The translations under genes and the position numbers were made by a program. Below, in pieces: positions 13,145 to 27,200 of a stretch of DNA of 64,000 bases (its first letter is position 1; every line of letters starts with the position of its first letter). Under the pieces are notes generated by a model. It made no database searches and was not told where the DNA came from. It saw only the letters and a list, made by a program, of their open reading frames with translations. The DNA is from Thysanoteuthis rhombus (lineage: Eukaryota > Mollusca > Cephalopoda > Oegopsida > Thysanoteuthidae). The stretch is taken from NCBI GenBank assembly GCA_963457665.1, contig OY735202.1:50584781-50648780 (forward strand), given 5' to 3'.

Positions 13145-13220
13145 TCTCTCGTGATTAGAAATCATAACCAAGTGATTGGTAGGCAGCTTTCTCACCAACT
13201 GAGCTAAACTGACAAGTCCC
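13145..13220 (-). repeat. tRNA-like SINE head
   Basis: On the - strand a box A-like TAGCTCAGTTGG is followed by a weaker box B-like GGTTATGATTTC about 35 nt later. No complete cloverleaf is evident, so a tRNA-derived SINE or pseudogene is more likely than a functional tRNA. Confidence 0.4.
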
Positions 13221-14784
13221 ATATATCTATGAATTTATATATCATATGTACATAATACAAAGGTTGCAGTGATCATTTTCAATCAGAATAGAAGGAGTAG
13301 GACTCCATGCCCAGGAGTAGCAAGGCTTGTTTCCCTTTTCTTTACACTTTATTAATTCTTCCTTTTATATTTTTCAGTTTTCCATTTCTTTTTGTTACTT
13401 TCTTTTTCTTTCTTTTCTTATCTCAATGACGTTATTCATGAACTGTCTTTCCTTTTCCTCATTTGAACGACAAAAGATTTCAAAATTTCATTGACCATAT
13501 TTCCTTGCTGACTCTTCAGTCACCATTTCTCTTATAAAAAGTTATGAAATACGTACACATATATGTTCGTTCGCAACAGAACACTTACGTCATTTATAAC
13601 ATGCGTTTCCATTGTTTCGGACGCTATGTTACTTAACATTAAAAAGTGAATGACTGCATCATGCTTAAAAGAGAGGATCTTATTCTCTAAGGCGTTTATT
13701 CAAGTCATTTTATTCGCGAATTATAAGAAAAAGATTTGAAGAAACATCTGAGGACCTTAACTCGACTACCATCGCAAAAAAAAAAAATAAACAAACAAAA
13801 CATTTATGTTTTCCAAGATTGTGGTAACTGGCATCCATAAATTGGGCAAACTATTCATAACCTGTATAAACTTTGGAACATTAACGACTTCGAGCAAGAT
13901 AACTCATCTTTGAAAAAAGGTAATCCGTTTGATTTTTTGCTTCATATGATGGGGAATTAATTGAATAAATGCCTGGTAAATCTTTTTGAGTCAATTGTTA
14001 CTTTTTCCGCGTTAAATTCAATATATTCTCGCGTCAAATTCAAGACATTTATGCGTTAGATCTTACTGCTGATTTTTGTCTGGGGAACGGCATTTTTTCT
14101 TCACAAAATTGGATATTTTCTCTAATCTCAGTTCATCGTTATCTGTGAATTATTTTTTTAATTCATTTTCAAATGAAAGCAGAAAATTTGAACACTTAAA
14201 ACTGTATTCTATTAAATCTAACTACGAAGGATAATTTAAGCTTAAGATTAATGTCAGCTTTGGGATTCAAGTTATATAAGTCAATTAAGGGGAAAATGAG
14301 AGAGCAGAAAACTTGTCATTATCGAGATGATAGTTTTGCTACTGAAAAAATAGTTTACGCCGTCCATTTTTTTTAAATTTGACACAGAAAAGGGTATGAT
14401 TCGCCGTTTTTTTTTTAAATTTATTTTGCAGGCAGTTATATAGGAATTTTGTTGTTTCATTTGATATGAATCATTGTCCACAGTAAATCACATGCATTTG
14501 AGGCATGACTTTTCTTCATTACTCCTAGCAAACCAGTTGAATACCTTATATCAATAAGCAAAGTAATTAAAAAAAACAAGTCAACATAGAACCTCTGATT
14601 TATTTGGAATCTGAGAACCCTTCACTTAGCACTAATACTCGTAGGAAAGGCATGAATTCACCTTTCGTAATAGGTCAGACCGGAGATTACTTCCCGCTGC
14701 TGATACCATGTAACCCAGCCTTTCGAGAGTAACTAAGGCTAATTTTTATAAAAATAAACAGAGGGAAAAAAATTGCAAAAAGGT

Positions 14785-15205
14785 CTGGTTAGTCACTCAG
14801 TAGAAACTCTCACGTGACCGATGTCTTTTGGCAGCATGCTGTATTTGGGGTGATCAGTTAAAAAATTGGAAAAGAGGTGATCAATGAATAAGTCACTTCT
14901 CTTAGCTTTTGCAAGGAAGGGATCACTAAAATTGAAATTGATCACAAATTGAAAAAAAACTGCTGTGAATATAGCGTAAATGTACATTGCAAATGATACC
15001 CCCAATCAACAACCTTTTTTTGGAAGGGTGTAAAAATGCTTTCTAGACGTAAGAAGGAGTGAATGTTTAAATTTTCTGCCGTTTAGCTTCATTGGTGTTG
15101 TCTATAAGCGCGATACATACATACATGCGTACATAGCCAGCTAGAGAGACCAACGTAAGAACTGAAGAAACCTATGTTGACAGTTTTGATTGACGATTTC
15201 TAAAA
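14785..15205 (+). repeat. R1 interspersed repeat, long copy
   Basis: The fullest + copy. The order is GGTCTGGTTAGTCACTCAGT, several GTGATCA motifs, a CCCCCAAT block, AAGGAGTGAATGTTTAAATT, TTAGCTTCATTGGTG, ATACATACATACATGCG, then AACTGAAGAAACCTATGTTG and GACAGTTTT. Confidence 0.65.
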
Positions 15206-15680
15206 ATAACGGCATTTTTCTAATTGATTTGAACAAAACCTTCGGTATCATATTTAGTAATTAACTCAATGATAAGTTGTAGAATGAAGCATTTTATGGA
15301 ATTTTATGTAAATTAATGATGAAATACTAAAGTATTAGAAAAATCTTGAAATGTTGATTTAGAAAGGAACAGATGATGAAATCACGGGTATATTTTTGTG
15401 ATATAATTGTAACAAAAGAAACAAAGTCTACTGCATATGGGCCAGAGGGTGAGTATTAATTGAGAGATTTTCTTGGAAAAAGAAGATTCTTAAAAAAAAT
15501 TAACCTTTCTGATAGCAGCCAACAATTTAAAAGTTTTCCACATTTGTAACAAATATAACAATAGAAAAGCAGGGTTTGCATTTAAATTCCGACTTTTATA
15601 AATAAAAAAAATTAAAAAAAACGGAACAGCATTAAAAAAATAGGGTGGGTTATTATTCAATATAAAATGTGACCCGAAAT

Positions 15681-16660
15681 CTCGGTGCAAGTCTTCCTAG
15701 CGCCGACATCTGAACGCCGACTTCTCGGCGCACGGCCGCTAGTTGCAAGGATAACTCGGCGGATGATAACTGAACACATTTCAGCTATGCTTCCATCGAG
15801 TCATTTAGGAATAGATGGATTTGATAGTATCCATAAAAAAAAAGAATATAACTAAGTATCATTTTGAATTATCAAAATTCCAGACTGAATTTGTCACCTC
15901 TTCATAAGTAACAGATAATGAGGAACAATGTATTTTATTAATGGTTTCAGTGACTGAAGATTATCCAAAGAGAATGGTTATTCTAAACAGGTTTTTAGGA
16001 ATTTAAAATCCTACAAAACAAAGTTCTCAGTTTTGATGGGAGAAAAGGAAAAATAGCTAAATATTTTGCTTTTGAAAAATAAAAGATACAGTTGCTATTG
16101 GTTGAGTTTTTTTTTTTCAACCACAGCTTAGCAAATTAGCTACAGAAACTTTAATTACAGTGTAATCAATTCGTTGTATGAGTGTCACTTTTCATCAGGA
16201 CTTGGCATTCACTGATTCACACATTGAATTCTATCAGCAAGTATTTATTGGGAGTGACTCTTATTCATAGATTATAAGATTGTTTAAAGACTTGCCAGCA
16301 TCTCCAAATAGAACCAACAAAAACAAAGTGTGGAATTAAAAGAATTTATTGAGATACAAAAATTAGAATAATTTTTGAGTCGAATTATTTTACTTCTGTA
16401 GTTCAATTAAATTGATTTATAGTCTTTTTAATGTTTACAAACTCATTTTCCCGTATTGCGAAGTAAAAAAGGTTTCAAAATGTCGATAAATAGTTTCATA
16501 GTTTGTTCAAAAAAAAAAATTAGTCCGCCATGCTGCGCATTTGAAATAATCTCATTTTTTGTAATAGATTAAGTCGATAGTTTGTTCCAGTGAATGATGA
16601 ATTATCAAATTGAACAAATGAAGTTGGCGTTCAGATTGGCATTGTGAAGACTTGCGCTGA
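15681..16660. mobile_element. ~980 bp element with ~45 bp imperfect terminal inverted repeats
   Basis: The left end begins CTCGGTGCAAGTCTTCC and continues with TCTGAACGCCGACTT. The right end, read on the - strand, begins TCAGCGCAAGTCTTC and continues with TCTGAACGCCAACTT. About three quarters of positions match over ~42 bp. The interior is AT-rich and non-coding, so this is a non-autonomous DNA transposon of unassigned superfamily. The left end is unusually CpG-rich for the region. Confidence 0.6.
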
Positions 16661-17565
16661 AATATAAGTAATAGTATCAGAAAGAGTGAACAGAAACTCT
16701 AAACCTTTAATGGAGAGCTAAGATATCATTGAAAAAATTCCCGGGATTTTTTAACTACAATAAAGAAAAAAACAGTTCAAATTAATAGTTTATAGTTGAA
16801 TGATAGAATCATCATTGACAGACAGGAACGGTCCGTCTCTTAGGCGGACCTGGGGCGCAAGGGTCCTAGTAGCACACTCTAAACTGCGAAAATAGAGTGT
16901 AAATTTCAAGTCTCGCTCAGCGTGAATGGAAAAAAGAGAATGAGTAATAAGTAGATATTGTTGTCTATACGAAGGTGACGTAATGTCTGTCTGAATATAG
17001 AGGCCAACGTTTGACATTTGCGATCGAACAGCACTGACCTACGTCATGCTGAGTGATTTGAAGCCTTTTTTGCAGAATGATGGTTTTTAATCATTTAGTG
17101 AATCATATGGCGAAAACCCTTTCTTTGAGTCACCGATATGAATTGCACTTCTTCCCTTCTTCATTCGATGATTAACCTACACGTACAACAACGAAGGACC
17201 CTTCTTGATCGACGACTTGCTACTCTACAGACAACTCCCGAGACATCGATAGAAACAAAGTCCAAGAACACTGAATCGACATCCAAACAAAAGTAAATAA
17301 ACATCCTGACTACAAATAAATGTAATGCTTCAGTTCAAAGGTGCCGGTGGAGGATAATGGTTATCAACCCGGAAAACAGGATCAGAAAATCGAGTTCGAA
17401 TTCCTGCTATTGATTATGTTCAATTCACAGAAATTCCCTTTTTTTGAAAAGTTTGAAACTACTTTTCTCCAGGTTCGGTCCCATTATCAGTTATCTGATC
17501 TTGACAAAATGTCTTTCACTGATGTCACGATGGTTGATGGCTAACCACTCTACGATAACTACGAG

Positions 17566-17830
17566 GGTGGATTAATAAGGTCGTAGTCAGAAGCAGTCAT
17601 TAACTGAATCTTGATCTGAAATTTTCACTCCGTAATGTTCGATCTATAGGACTGATGGAGAAATGTTTGGTAGAATGTATTGACAAGTAAAGAGATCATA
17701 TTGAAAAATGAATTGCTGACGTATAAAGTAAATGCTATTTTTCGTCATTCGGCTGTTTTTGATGTACCGACATAATTTACCTGCCCATGTAGTAGCATAT
17801 TCAATTTCGACTGGGTTCAATCGCATTATC
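17566..17830 (+). repeat. R2 interspersed repeat
   Basis: It shares with 33435-33660 and 37385-37700 the blocks AATAAGTC/G, TTA-CTGAATYTTGATCTGAA, TCACTCCGTAATGTTC and ATATTGAAAAATGAATT, then a TCATTCGGCT-like block. Class unknown. Confidence 0.55.
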
Positions 17831-18247
17831 ATGGTATGGATAGACACAAGTGTAATAGTTTTAATGAAAACATTAAAACCAAAAACTAAATATAAGTTGT
17901 TACCTGGATTTTGACAGGAGCGCTCCATAAAACTTTACATGGTCAATGAAAAAACTCAAGGGTTGGTCAAAAAAATAAAAGGAATACTATTACATACTGT
18001 CATGTGAAAAAAGAATAAATATTCCTTTTTTTTTCACCCGCCCTTCTCATCCTTCCTTTTTTATGATCGTTATGTACTAATCCAAACTTAATCTGAACGA
18101 TTAACTTTTCGGCATATAACTGTCGACTTTCGTCGCTGTTAAAATAGCAAATGGACGTACTTGTTGAAAGGTGTGTAAACTAGTGACTGTAAAAATGCAA
18201 TAGTTTGATGTTCATGGATTAAGATTCCAAACGATTTCTTCTTATCG

Positions 18248-18249
<2 letters not shown>

Positions 18250-18307
<58 letters not shown>
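18250..18307. repeat. (TA)n microsatellite
   Basis: About 29 uninterrupted TA dinucleotides. Confidence 0.95.
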
Positions 18308-18310
<3 letters not shown>

Positions 18311-18546
18311 CCGGTGATCGTTTGGTTGGCTGGTTGGCTGTTAGCGCCGAACAGCTGGATCCTGGGGGCTAGAAATTTATCCAAAAGGGTAACCAGACTC
18401 GAGGATAAGCATGGGATAGATGATGCTGACTTTCGATGTCACTAGAGATCTTTTTCATTCAACAACGCATAAGTCTGAAGCTCCCTAAGAGTACATATCA
18501 ATGCATTGTATGTAAATATTAACCTATTTCCGAAAAAATCAGTGAA

Positions 18547-18625
18547 GGTGTCGGTGGCCAAGTGGTAAGCAGTAGGTAAATGCAGTCGGTGAGCTGAATT
18601 CAAATTCTGACTGAAATAATGTCCT
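18547..18625 (+). repeat. tRNA-derived SINE head
   Basis: GTGTCGGTGGCCAAGTGGT matches an internal Pol III box A and AATTCAAATTCTGAC a box B, with tRNA-like spacing. No intact acceptor stem is evident, so a SINE rather than a tRNA gene is favoured. Confidence 0.45.
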
Positions 18626-18924
18626 TGAGGAAGATGAATAGAAATAAATGATGCAAGTGACTATGAAAAAGTTATTGATTAGAAAGAATTTACATACGGT
18701 AATTATGTAAATTAGTATATTATTCTGCAGAAGAAATTCCAGAAAATTAAAACCAAATTTTTTTTAAAAATTTTCCTAAAGGTAAAGTAGAACAATTTTC
18801 TTAATTGCTTGTAAGTGACCATTTCAATTGAATCAACATTCCCGGACGAAGTGAGGGTTGTTCTTGAAGCAATTGATACCTAGCATAGTAAACTTATGTA
18901 ATTGTACATATCTTAGATACTTAG

Positions 18925-18955
18925 AAACCCGGGCAAAGCTGGGTACTTTCGGTAA
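18925..18955 (+). mobile_element. Decayed Helitron-like terminus
   Basis: ACCCGGGCAAAGCTGGGTAC is a hairpin like that at 8162-8178, but no clear CTRR follows. Confidence 0.25.
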
Positions 18956-19600
18956 TATACAATATATACTTTTACTGACTCTTTAAAAGGCTAAATGGGG
19001 AGGATAGGTGGAGAAATCATAAAAATGAGAAATGCATAATGGTCGCCCAAAAAACGAACTACTTTTACAACTGGGAAACAGACACACAAAATAGTATTTC
19101 AAACTTTATGACTTATCCAGAGAATATGATGAAATTTGCAAAGAACACAGGCATAACAGTGTAAAATATCAGATAAATCAGTGTAATTCGGGAAAAACTG
19201 TGTAAATTTTTGGGAAAATCAGGCTCTTTCACCAAAGAGTTCTCATACGCTCATGTTCCTAATAACTGAATTCTAGATTTCATAGCGATATGCTTTGTAT
19301 CATGGTTCTCTGAAACGATGTATTCATGCCTTGAATAGTTCAACGAATCTCGTTTTTTTTTCATGAAAAACCTTTCTGTTTTTATGTTTTCTCCAAAAAT
19401 AAACAAAATTATTCTGATCCAATCAGATCACGTATGAAGTCTACTTGAAATTGATTCCAGTACCTCTACGAAACTCTTGAAACTGACACACGTTCTCATA
19501 TATTAGGTTGATGCAAAATTTGCTATTATTATTTGATAAAATATTCTAATCATATGAATTTATAGTATCATCATTCAGTCATCAAAGTATTTCCCCTGGT

Positions 19601-19747
<147 letters not shown>

Positions 19748-19749
19748 GC

Positions 19750-20579
19750 CAGCAGCCGAATGAAATTTGTATTCCATAGTAAAAGAATAATCCTGGCTTT
19801 GATTCAATGAATTCTTTGGCGAATATTTCGATATTTTGAACTTGTTTCAACCGCTGACCAGACAAGGAATGTTGGATGGGTGAAAACAGGTGATAGTCTG
19901 AGTGTGATCCATGTTTTATCTTATTCAAAAATGATTTTTTTCCTGCATCAGACAAGAAAAGAAAGATCGCTGATCGTCGAAATTTATATATCTGATCTTT
20001 TGATTAGATTCCACGTTTCAGCTTTTATAGGTAACCATCGGGTGGATGCATTGGTTGCATACTCTTCTTTTTGGGGGGACTAATGGGATTTTATCACTGA
20101 GTTAGTATAGCAGGTTGAGAACCCCCTTATCCGAAATAGCTTTTACTATGGTCAAAATCATACTAATGTAAGGTCAGGTGTGGAATTTTCCACCTGTGAC
20201 GTTACGGTGGCTTTAAAAAAATTGTTTTGTTTTTTTAACATTTTGATTGTCAGAGTTTCGGATAATGAGTACTCAACAACTTGTAATACTAATTTTGGTA
20301 CTATCGTATTGGTTGAACAAGAGTTTGAATATAACCTAGTATGGTATAACATCCTTAGTTCGATAAAGTAGATAAAATTGCTTTAAAGTATTACAAATGC
20401 TACCTAGATAGATATTTTGTTATAAGACAAAAATGATGTAGTCATTATTAAGAGAGGTATGTGGATGTTCTGAAACTTTACTACAAAGGATATAATGTGT
20501 GTGAACATGCCTATCTTATCTAATTTTTGAAGGTAAAATTGAATGTTTTGACTACTTTTATCTCTTTATTGTCTTTCAG
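19750..20579 (+). other. Sequence immediately upstream of the first coding exon
   Basis: It ends in a polypyrimidine tract and CAG acceptor, so at least its 3' end is intron. No promoter element could be pinned down. Confidence 0.5.
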
Positions 20580-21222
20580 GTAATGATAATCATGGGAAAA
20601 CAAAGAAAAGCAGGGAGTGAAGAAAATAAGGACAATTTCAGAAACCAAAGATTCGGATTATGTTCAGACTCTGAAGATGAGAGTACCTATCCCATACCGA
20701 AATTGAGTTTGCAGCTGGTCAACCAAACGTCCGTCAAGAAATGTGAAAACGACTGCCTAGCCAAAGGCCAAAGACTCTGTGAATTCTGCTCACTTTCTGA
20801 ACAGCTCCGAAATTTTTACGAATGGTTCCCTCGGCTTGGTGAACAGAACAAACGAATTTGTCTCCTTGGATTGGTGCATCGGCTTGTTGCCTATCCGGTC
20901 CTTTTGCAACGGCTCTGCGAACTTCTCTCGCCGACTATGCGAAAAGATTTCATGTACGCCAGCAGTAGGACAGCGCCCAGCCTGGAGACAGATTCAAGCA
21001 CTTTGAGCAGGGATCGAACCCTGGCGATGACCTTTGTGAATAAGGCAGTGCAGCTGACATGGGATTGGTTCGAGAACGCACGTTTTTGGTCTAAGGTGAA
21101 TTTCCTAATGGCCGTATTGCAATCGTGTGACGTCCATCTGTTGCATGTTGTGAACAATTACGCCAAAGCGTTGCTGGATACTCAAGATAAACAGTCAACT
21201 TCAGTGTCAAAACGGGATTCAG
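20580..21222 (+). CDS. FBXW10: FBXW10-like coding exon 1: N-terminal domain
   Basis: A pyrimidine-rich acceptor ending in CAG at 20577-20579 precedes the exon, and a GTAAAT donor starts at 21223. The first ATG is at 20583. A second in-frame ATG at 20592 has better context (A at -3, G at +4) and may be the true start. The exon encodes residues 1-213 plus one base of the next codon. It has an acidic stretch (SDSEDES), a C-x3-C-x7-C-x2-C cysteine cluster, an NFYEWFPRL...LLGLVHRL segment and a KVNFLMAVLQSCDVHLL segment. These correspond to the helical N-terminal domain of FBXW10. The acceptor directly before the start implies a non-coding exon upstream. Confidence 0.88.
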
Positions 21223-24200
21223 GTAAATATTTTTCTTGTAGAATTCAGATCTAATTTGCTATTTTTAAAAACCCGACCTCTTGTCCTTACTCAACTATCG
21301 TGTAACTTAGCTGAACTTTTTCCTGTAATTTGTAGTTGGTATGAACAAAATGGAAGATAATATTCCGTGTGAAATCGACATATATCCTCGATAATATAAA
21401 TTCTAACTTTTGAAAAAACAGGAAAATCAAGTAAAATATTTTAATCTCGATAATTTTTTTAGTTTTATTCGATTAATCATAATTCAAACTTTTGAAAACT
21501 TTTTGGAAAAAATACTTTTCATTAAATATTAAAAAAAGTATTTTCATCTTTTTTGTAGATTAATGCCATATTTTTTTAAATTTATATTTTTTATTTCTAG
21601 ATATAGTAAATGATGAAAAAATATTTACTGGGTATATTTTGCATACATTTTCATACATCTTTCTTTTTCCATATATATATATATATAAATTGCCCACTAT
21701 TTCAAATTGTAGGCGATTGCAAATTGATACAGACGAAACACGCGTTTTTGTTTTTGTTTTATGCACGCACAGTTGTGATACATTCTAATGTAAATTCTAT
21801 TGTTTCTGGTTATATCCCCAAGGTCTTCAGTAGTCAGCAGAAATAACCCCATCTGTCAACATACGATTATAAATATCGAATACTACCTACTCCAATGCCG
21901 ATTGATAGTGTAAAAAGTTATTTTTCATTTTTTATGCAAATGGTAGGATATTTTTAGCGCATTCTAGTTATAAATCTAAGTATTTTCGCAGAAAAAATAT
22001 TTGAAAATTGACAATACCTCTTTTTGTTATCTTCTTAACTGAGGAATTTTAAATTTCTAAAAATTCTACTGTCATCGACAATGACGTCATTGTTGATTTC
22101 TTGTTGAATATAGGAAACATTTATTCATAAGTGTCAAAATTTGCGTTATAATTAATGAAAATATATTTTACTTTTTGCTGAGACAAAAGATTAGGTTGTT
22201 TTACGTCAAGACAAACATTTAAAAAATCAAGAACAGAATTTGAAAAATCTCAATTACGTTTTAGAGATCATATGTCGATTTCACGCTGGAAAAAATGTTC
22301 ATTTTATTCATGCTCAGGAAGAGTAATAATTCATCCTGTTTATATCATAGACATTGCATTTCATTCAGTGTAGAGAATCAGGATTGATATTTTATCGTCT
22401 ATTAAGTAACAATAAGGATGCTTATGGTCCCCCTCTGCACTGTCGAAGTATGGTCGACAAGAAGATTTCAATGATGAAATGAAATCTAAAGCATATAAAC
22501 GTTTGTTTACACACCAGAGGGGTTTAGTTCATAGTTTTCAAACTAAACGTGGTTCTCAAATCTAAGCAAAGAAACGTCTCCACACTGTTTGTATACTTGG
22601 TTAGCTTGAGGGAGTTTTTGATTGAGAAGATGGCAAATTATTAAGTTTCTATTCAAGCTCCAAACTTGGTATAGCTAATTTTTAAATGCCTAGGAAGAAG
22701 AGAAAAATCTATCTGGTTTTGAGCCAAAAGAAAGACTTCTTCTAAACAACACTCAGTCTGGAGCTGAATTCTTTTATTTTATGAATACATCCATAGTAAT
22801 TGTTACTTCACCACGGACATTTTGCACCCATAATCGATTGAATTATGAAATACTCGTGATTTGATAACGTCTTACTTTATTCATTCTGCAGTTTATCTTT
22901 TTATCTTAGATGTCACAAAAAATGAATTTTTACAATAGATATTTTTTGGTCTTTGATTAGCTTGTAGAGGTAATATTAGTTTTTGCGTCGGGGTTAGCAA
23001 TTTGTTGAAGAAAGATTTACTGCAGTTTAAGAAAAATTGAAATGAAGAAAAGGAAATTAACTATATTTTAGAATTAACCTAAAGCAAGTATCTTTTATCT
23101 TATTATAATTCGCCAAAAGCCCGTCTGTCCGTCTGTCGTCAGAATTAATCGACATAAACGTATGAAAATCTCTGTAGGTATGGATGTGAGCCCGGTTGAA
23201 ATATTTAGCAAATTGGTTTTTGAAATCCACGCACCAAAATATGTTTTTAGAGGTGTTAGACTCAGGAGATCGATTTACATAATAATTCATTTTGCTAAGA
23301 TGATCTCTTACTTTCCAATGACGTTATAAAAGAACATTTTTATTCTTTTTTTAAAATTCAATTCTCGAAATCAAAATGTGACGTAATGTTGCGTCCCTTA
23401 TTTGAGAAGAAGCTAAGGCATTTTTCAACATGCTGCTTATTGGTTGTATAGGAATATCTTGAATACTGATGTTTTGATTTGTGCGTGTTTTGATGTAGTA
23501 CGGTTAAGATATCGTTGTACAATCTACAATTTAACTGCAAATTTTTCTCATTGTTTTCTACCTCTAGGGGTCAAAATCGCTAAGAAACTTTCACTTTTCA
23601 TTTTTAGGGGTCAAAGTATGAAAAGAAGGATTTTTTTTCACTTTTAGGGGTCAAGACATGAGGAAAAATTGTTTTCTACTTTTAGGGTTAAGATCTAAGG
23701 AAATTTCGTTTTACAATTTCAGGTGTCGAAATCATTTGGTTTTAAGTTTTAGGGTTCTAAATCCAGAGGAAAATTTTGTTTCAATTTTGTGGTCAAAATT
23801 GAGAGAGAAGATATTTTTTCATATTTTTATTAGAGGTAAAATCAAGGAGAACATTCTTATCTCAATTTTTGGGTCAAAATAAAGGGTAATTTTTCCCAAT
23901 TTAAGGGGTTAATATCAAGGGTTGGATTTTCATCACTTTTAGGGGTCAAAATCGAGGGGGATTTATTTTCATATTTAGGAGCAAAAATCAAATGGGATCT
24001 CTTTTTTTCCAACTAGAGGCGGATTAAAATCAGAATTTTTTAAAAAAATCCTATGGGTCAAAATCAAGGAGGAAAGTCTTTTTCACTTCTAGGGGTCAGA
24101 AACGATTCTGCTGGCTCCCATAAACAATTCTGCCGGCTCCCAGAAAGCTATTAGATCAAAAAACAAAACAAAAAAGGAAGGAGGCACAGTGGAAGGTAGC

Positions 24201-27200
24201 CCTGTTGGAAGAGGATGGTCAGTGATCAGGGACAGAGCAAAATCACATTCCTGGAATATCTCCCTATTCAATTGCCAAATCCCTGTGCATCTAAATCCTG
24301 TCTGTCCATTTGACTTTGACACATGCTATTCCCGTCCCTTGGACGTCAACAAAACAATTATGCAAACTAATCAAGTTTTGATTAATTCATGCGAACGGCC
24401 AGGTCAGACAAAAATACGGATCATATTTTTTCTCGGTTTTGTAAGGGGCAAAATCGTGGAGAACATTTTTATCTCAATTTTGGGGCCGAATTCAAGGGTA
24501 ATTTTTTTCCAATGTAAGGTGTTAAAATCGAGGGTGGATTTTTTTTCTCACTTTTAGTGGTCAAAATTGAATGCAAGCGGTCTGGTCAGACAAAAATATA
24601 GCTCATGAAAAAATGAATTTCATACCTCCAAAACACGTTTGTTTATTTTTTTTTTTTGTTTATTTTTTTTCAATAAAAGTAGCCACAGATGTTTGATGTG
24701 TCTTCTGTCCTCTTGGTGGGAGAAGATGGTCTACTGCGTGCACGGTATGAGTGTCATCACTCTAGCATGTTTCTGATAGGAGGAATAAAACATGTTGCAA
24801 TCGTCCCAGTCTCCCCTCTATAGCATAGCTACGTTTTTTCTTATTTGTCTTACTTAAAATCACTTGGAGTGCTGCTGGCATGTATTTACATGTATACGTG
24901 TATTTACTTTAGATAATCTTGATATATAACTCTTTTTAGCCATTTTTATTTATTTTTTTTTTTTTGTATATGTATAACTTATCAGCCCCAACTAAAATAA
25001 ACGGACTTCGATGTGCAAATTTCATGATTTGCCAAATACTTTTAATTTCGGTTTATGGGGGGCCCACTGAATCTGAAGTTTCCTGGGCCTCAGAGATCTA
25101 AACTCGGTCCGCTGTGTGTACGTGTATGTACGTTCGTTTTGTTTGTGCGCGTGCGCGTGTATGTGCAGTTTACACTGGGTCGACGTATGTGGTACTATCT
25201 GAGTGCATCGTCTGCTTTTTACTTTTAGTAATCTCAACTATCTTTTATACTAAAACAGACGAGGCAAACACCCGGGAACACGTACAGACTTTCCCGAACG
25301 AGATTGAATCTTTGGATCGAAACAACCCGAGCCAAGACGCAGCACTTTGTGAAGCTACCGAAGCCAACAGTATCAAGAATCTTATTGGCCAGTCTCGCAA
25401 AAAGAAATCGACATCCGGAAAAACCTACAGTGCCACATGCCAGTACAAAGATTTTATTTATTGTCTTCCGGCCCATTTGGCAAAGTACATTCTTAGCCTG
25501 TTAGATGAAGCCAGCATAACGAATTCCTTAAAGGTTAGCCAAAAATGGCGCCTATTGACCAAAGAAGTTATAAGGGATTCTGTCCTTGGACAGCAAGTCC
25601 GGGAAGAAGCCATGATTCTTCAGGTAGGAATTTTTAGTCAGTTTCCTTATCCCCTAACTTCCGTAAAGTATTATTTATCGGATAAGGTTCAAATATGAAC
25701 GAGAGGGAAAGAAAGTAACTCTGAATAATATGGTTGATTGCAATTGATACTTTATCAACGAACAAAAATGTGTTTAATTTCGTTAATTGTTCGATATTTA
25801 TGCATGTCTTTAAATTCATTTGTCAATAATATTATCATCATTATTAGCCATTACAACAGCCCACCATAAAACTAATTCATTTATCCCTTGTTATTCGAGA
25901 TGAAATACTCACCTCAACGTCAAAAGCAAAGCTCCACCTTCGTTAAGTCTTGATAATCAATCGTTGGTATAAGCCCACCAATTCTTTTCATCTGTGTTGA
26001 TCATGTGCCAATGCCAGCTCTCTTTCGAGCCAATTCATGGTTGCTTTGTCCATTACGAGTTCTTTAAATCAAACAAAACTATTACAGCGGACCGTTATTG
26101 CTAAAATCGGCTGATGATTGAAGATTTACGTAATAACATGCCCTGATTTCGTCTGCTGAAATTATTTTTCAGGATGACTGCGCAAGCCCTCTCTCAAGGA
26201 AAATAAACTCTGGATATCGAATTGTTAGTTTGTGAGCGGGTCGGGACCATCTGACGTAATTTAGGCGACATCTAACTTGACGTAAACCCACTTGGCGAAG
26301 AACGTTTTAGCAAAAAAGTGTTGATCGATTTGCAAACATTCAAAGATGAAACCTTGAAAGCTTTGAAGCAATGAATGTAAAATAAAAACATTAGATCTGT
26401 GGACAATTTTCTCCATTTTTATGCTACTATTTACCTTCATCTTGATATTTGCGTTGCTTTTTATCGCTACTTAACCTAATAGTAGAATAAAAATGAAAAA
26501 AAAATGTTGATGATAATTTGTAATACTTCATCCACCATTTCATGAATCACCGAAAATTTGTTTAGATCGGGGCTTCTCAAACTTTTTCCATGTATGACCC
26601 TTTTTATTGAGTCAAAATTATACGTGACCCCTCACTCACTAAAAGCAATACGTACTACTATGACTATATAAATCTTTAGCTGCAATCTAAACTAAACATA
26701 GAAACAAATAATTACAAAAATGTCATAAATTGCTACGTATGTTCAACGAATCTTTATTCTGTTTAACAGTGTTTATTAAGAGAAAAATATCTTTTTAGAT
26801 GAATTACCAAAATACAACGAAATTGTGATCTTTTTTTGAATTAGTTGATGCTAAGATAAGCCCTGATTTAGATCAATTGATAATTATGAGCAAGCCTTTT
26901 GAAACATTTTTAAATTCGATAATCTAATGTAATTATCACAACTTCGATCGAACGTACTTATTGATAGAATTTCTTTCATAAATAGCTAGAAAAAATATTT
27001 CAATGGAAATATCCCCCACTTTTGAAATCTCAATAAAATACGTTCATCGCAGTTGTGATAATTACAGAAAACTTCATCTATTTTCATTTATTATTTGAAT
27101 TCCAGTAGATTTCAAAATGAGGGATTACCGGAAATTCAAATTCTGATTTTTATCGTAAAATTTTAAAAAACTGAAAAAATTTCCAGACAATTATTAATGT

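Larger units (their letters stand above)
10811..14784. other. No supported gene
   Basis: Apart from a (TA)n tract (11848-11888) and one tRNA-like head (13145-13220), nothing is recognised. A small perfect hairpin, ACGTAGAC / GTCTACGT, lies near 12579-12601. Frames are short. Confidence 0.45.

Noticed and set aside
13145-13220. Functional tRNA gene on the - strand
   Set aside because: The box A match is good, but box B is weak and no paired acceptor stem or clear anticodon arm was found, so a SINE or pseudogene is preferred.
25114-25258. Extension of coding exon 2 upstream to an ATG at 25114
   Set aside because: The added residues come from a GT-rich simple-sequence stretch, and two AG acceptors in phase with exon 1 lie downstream; the ATG is intronic.
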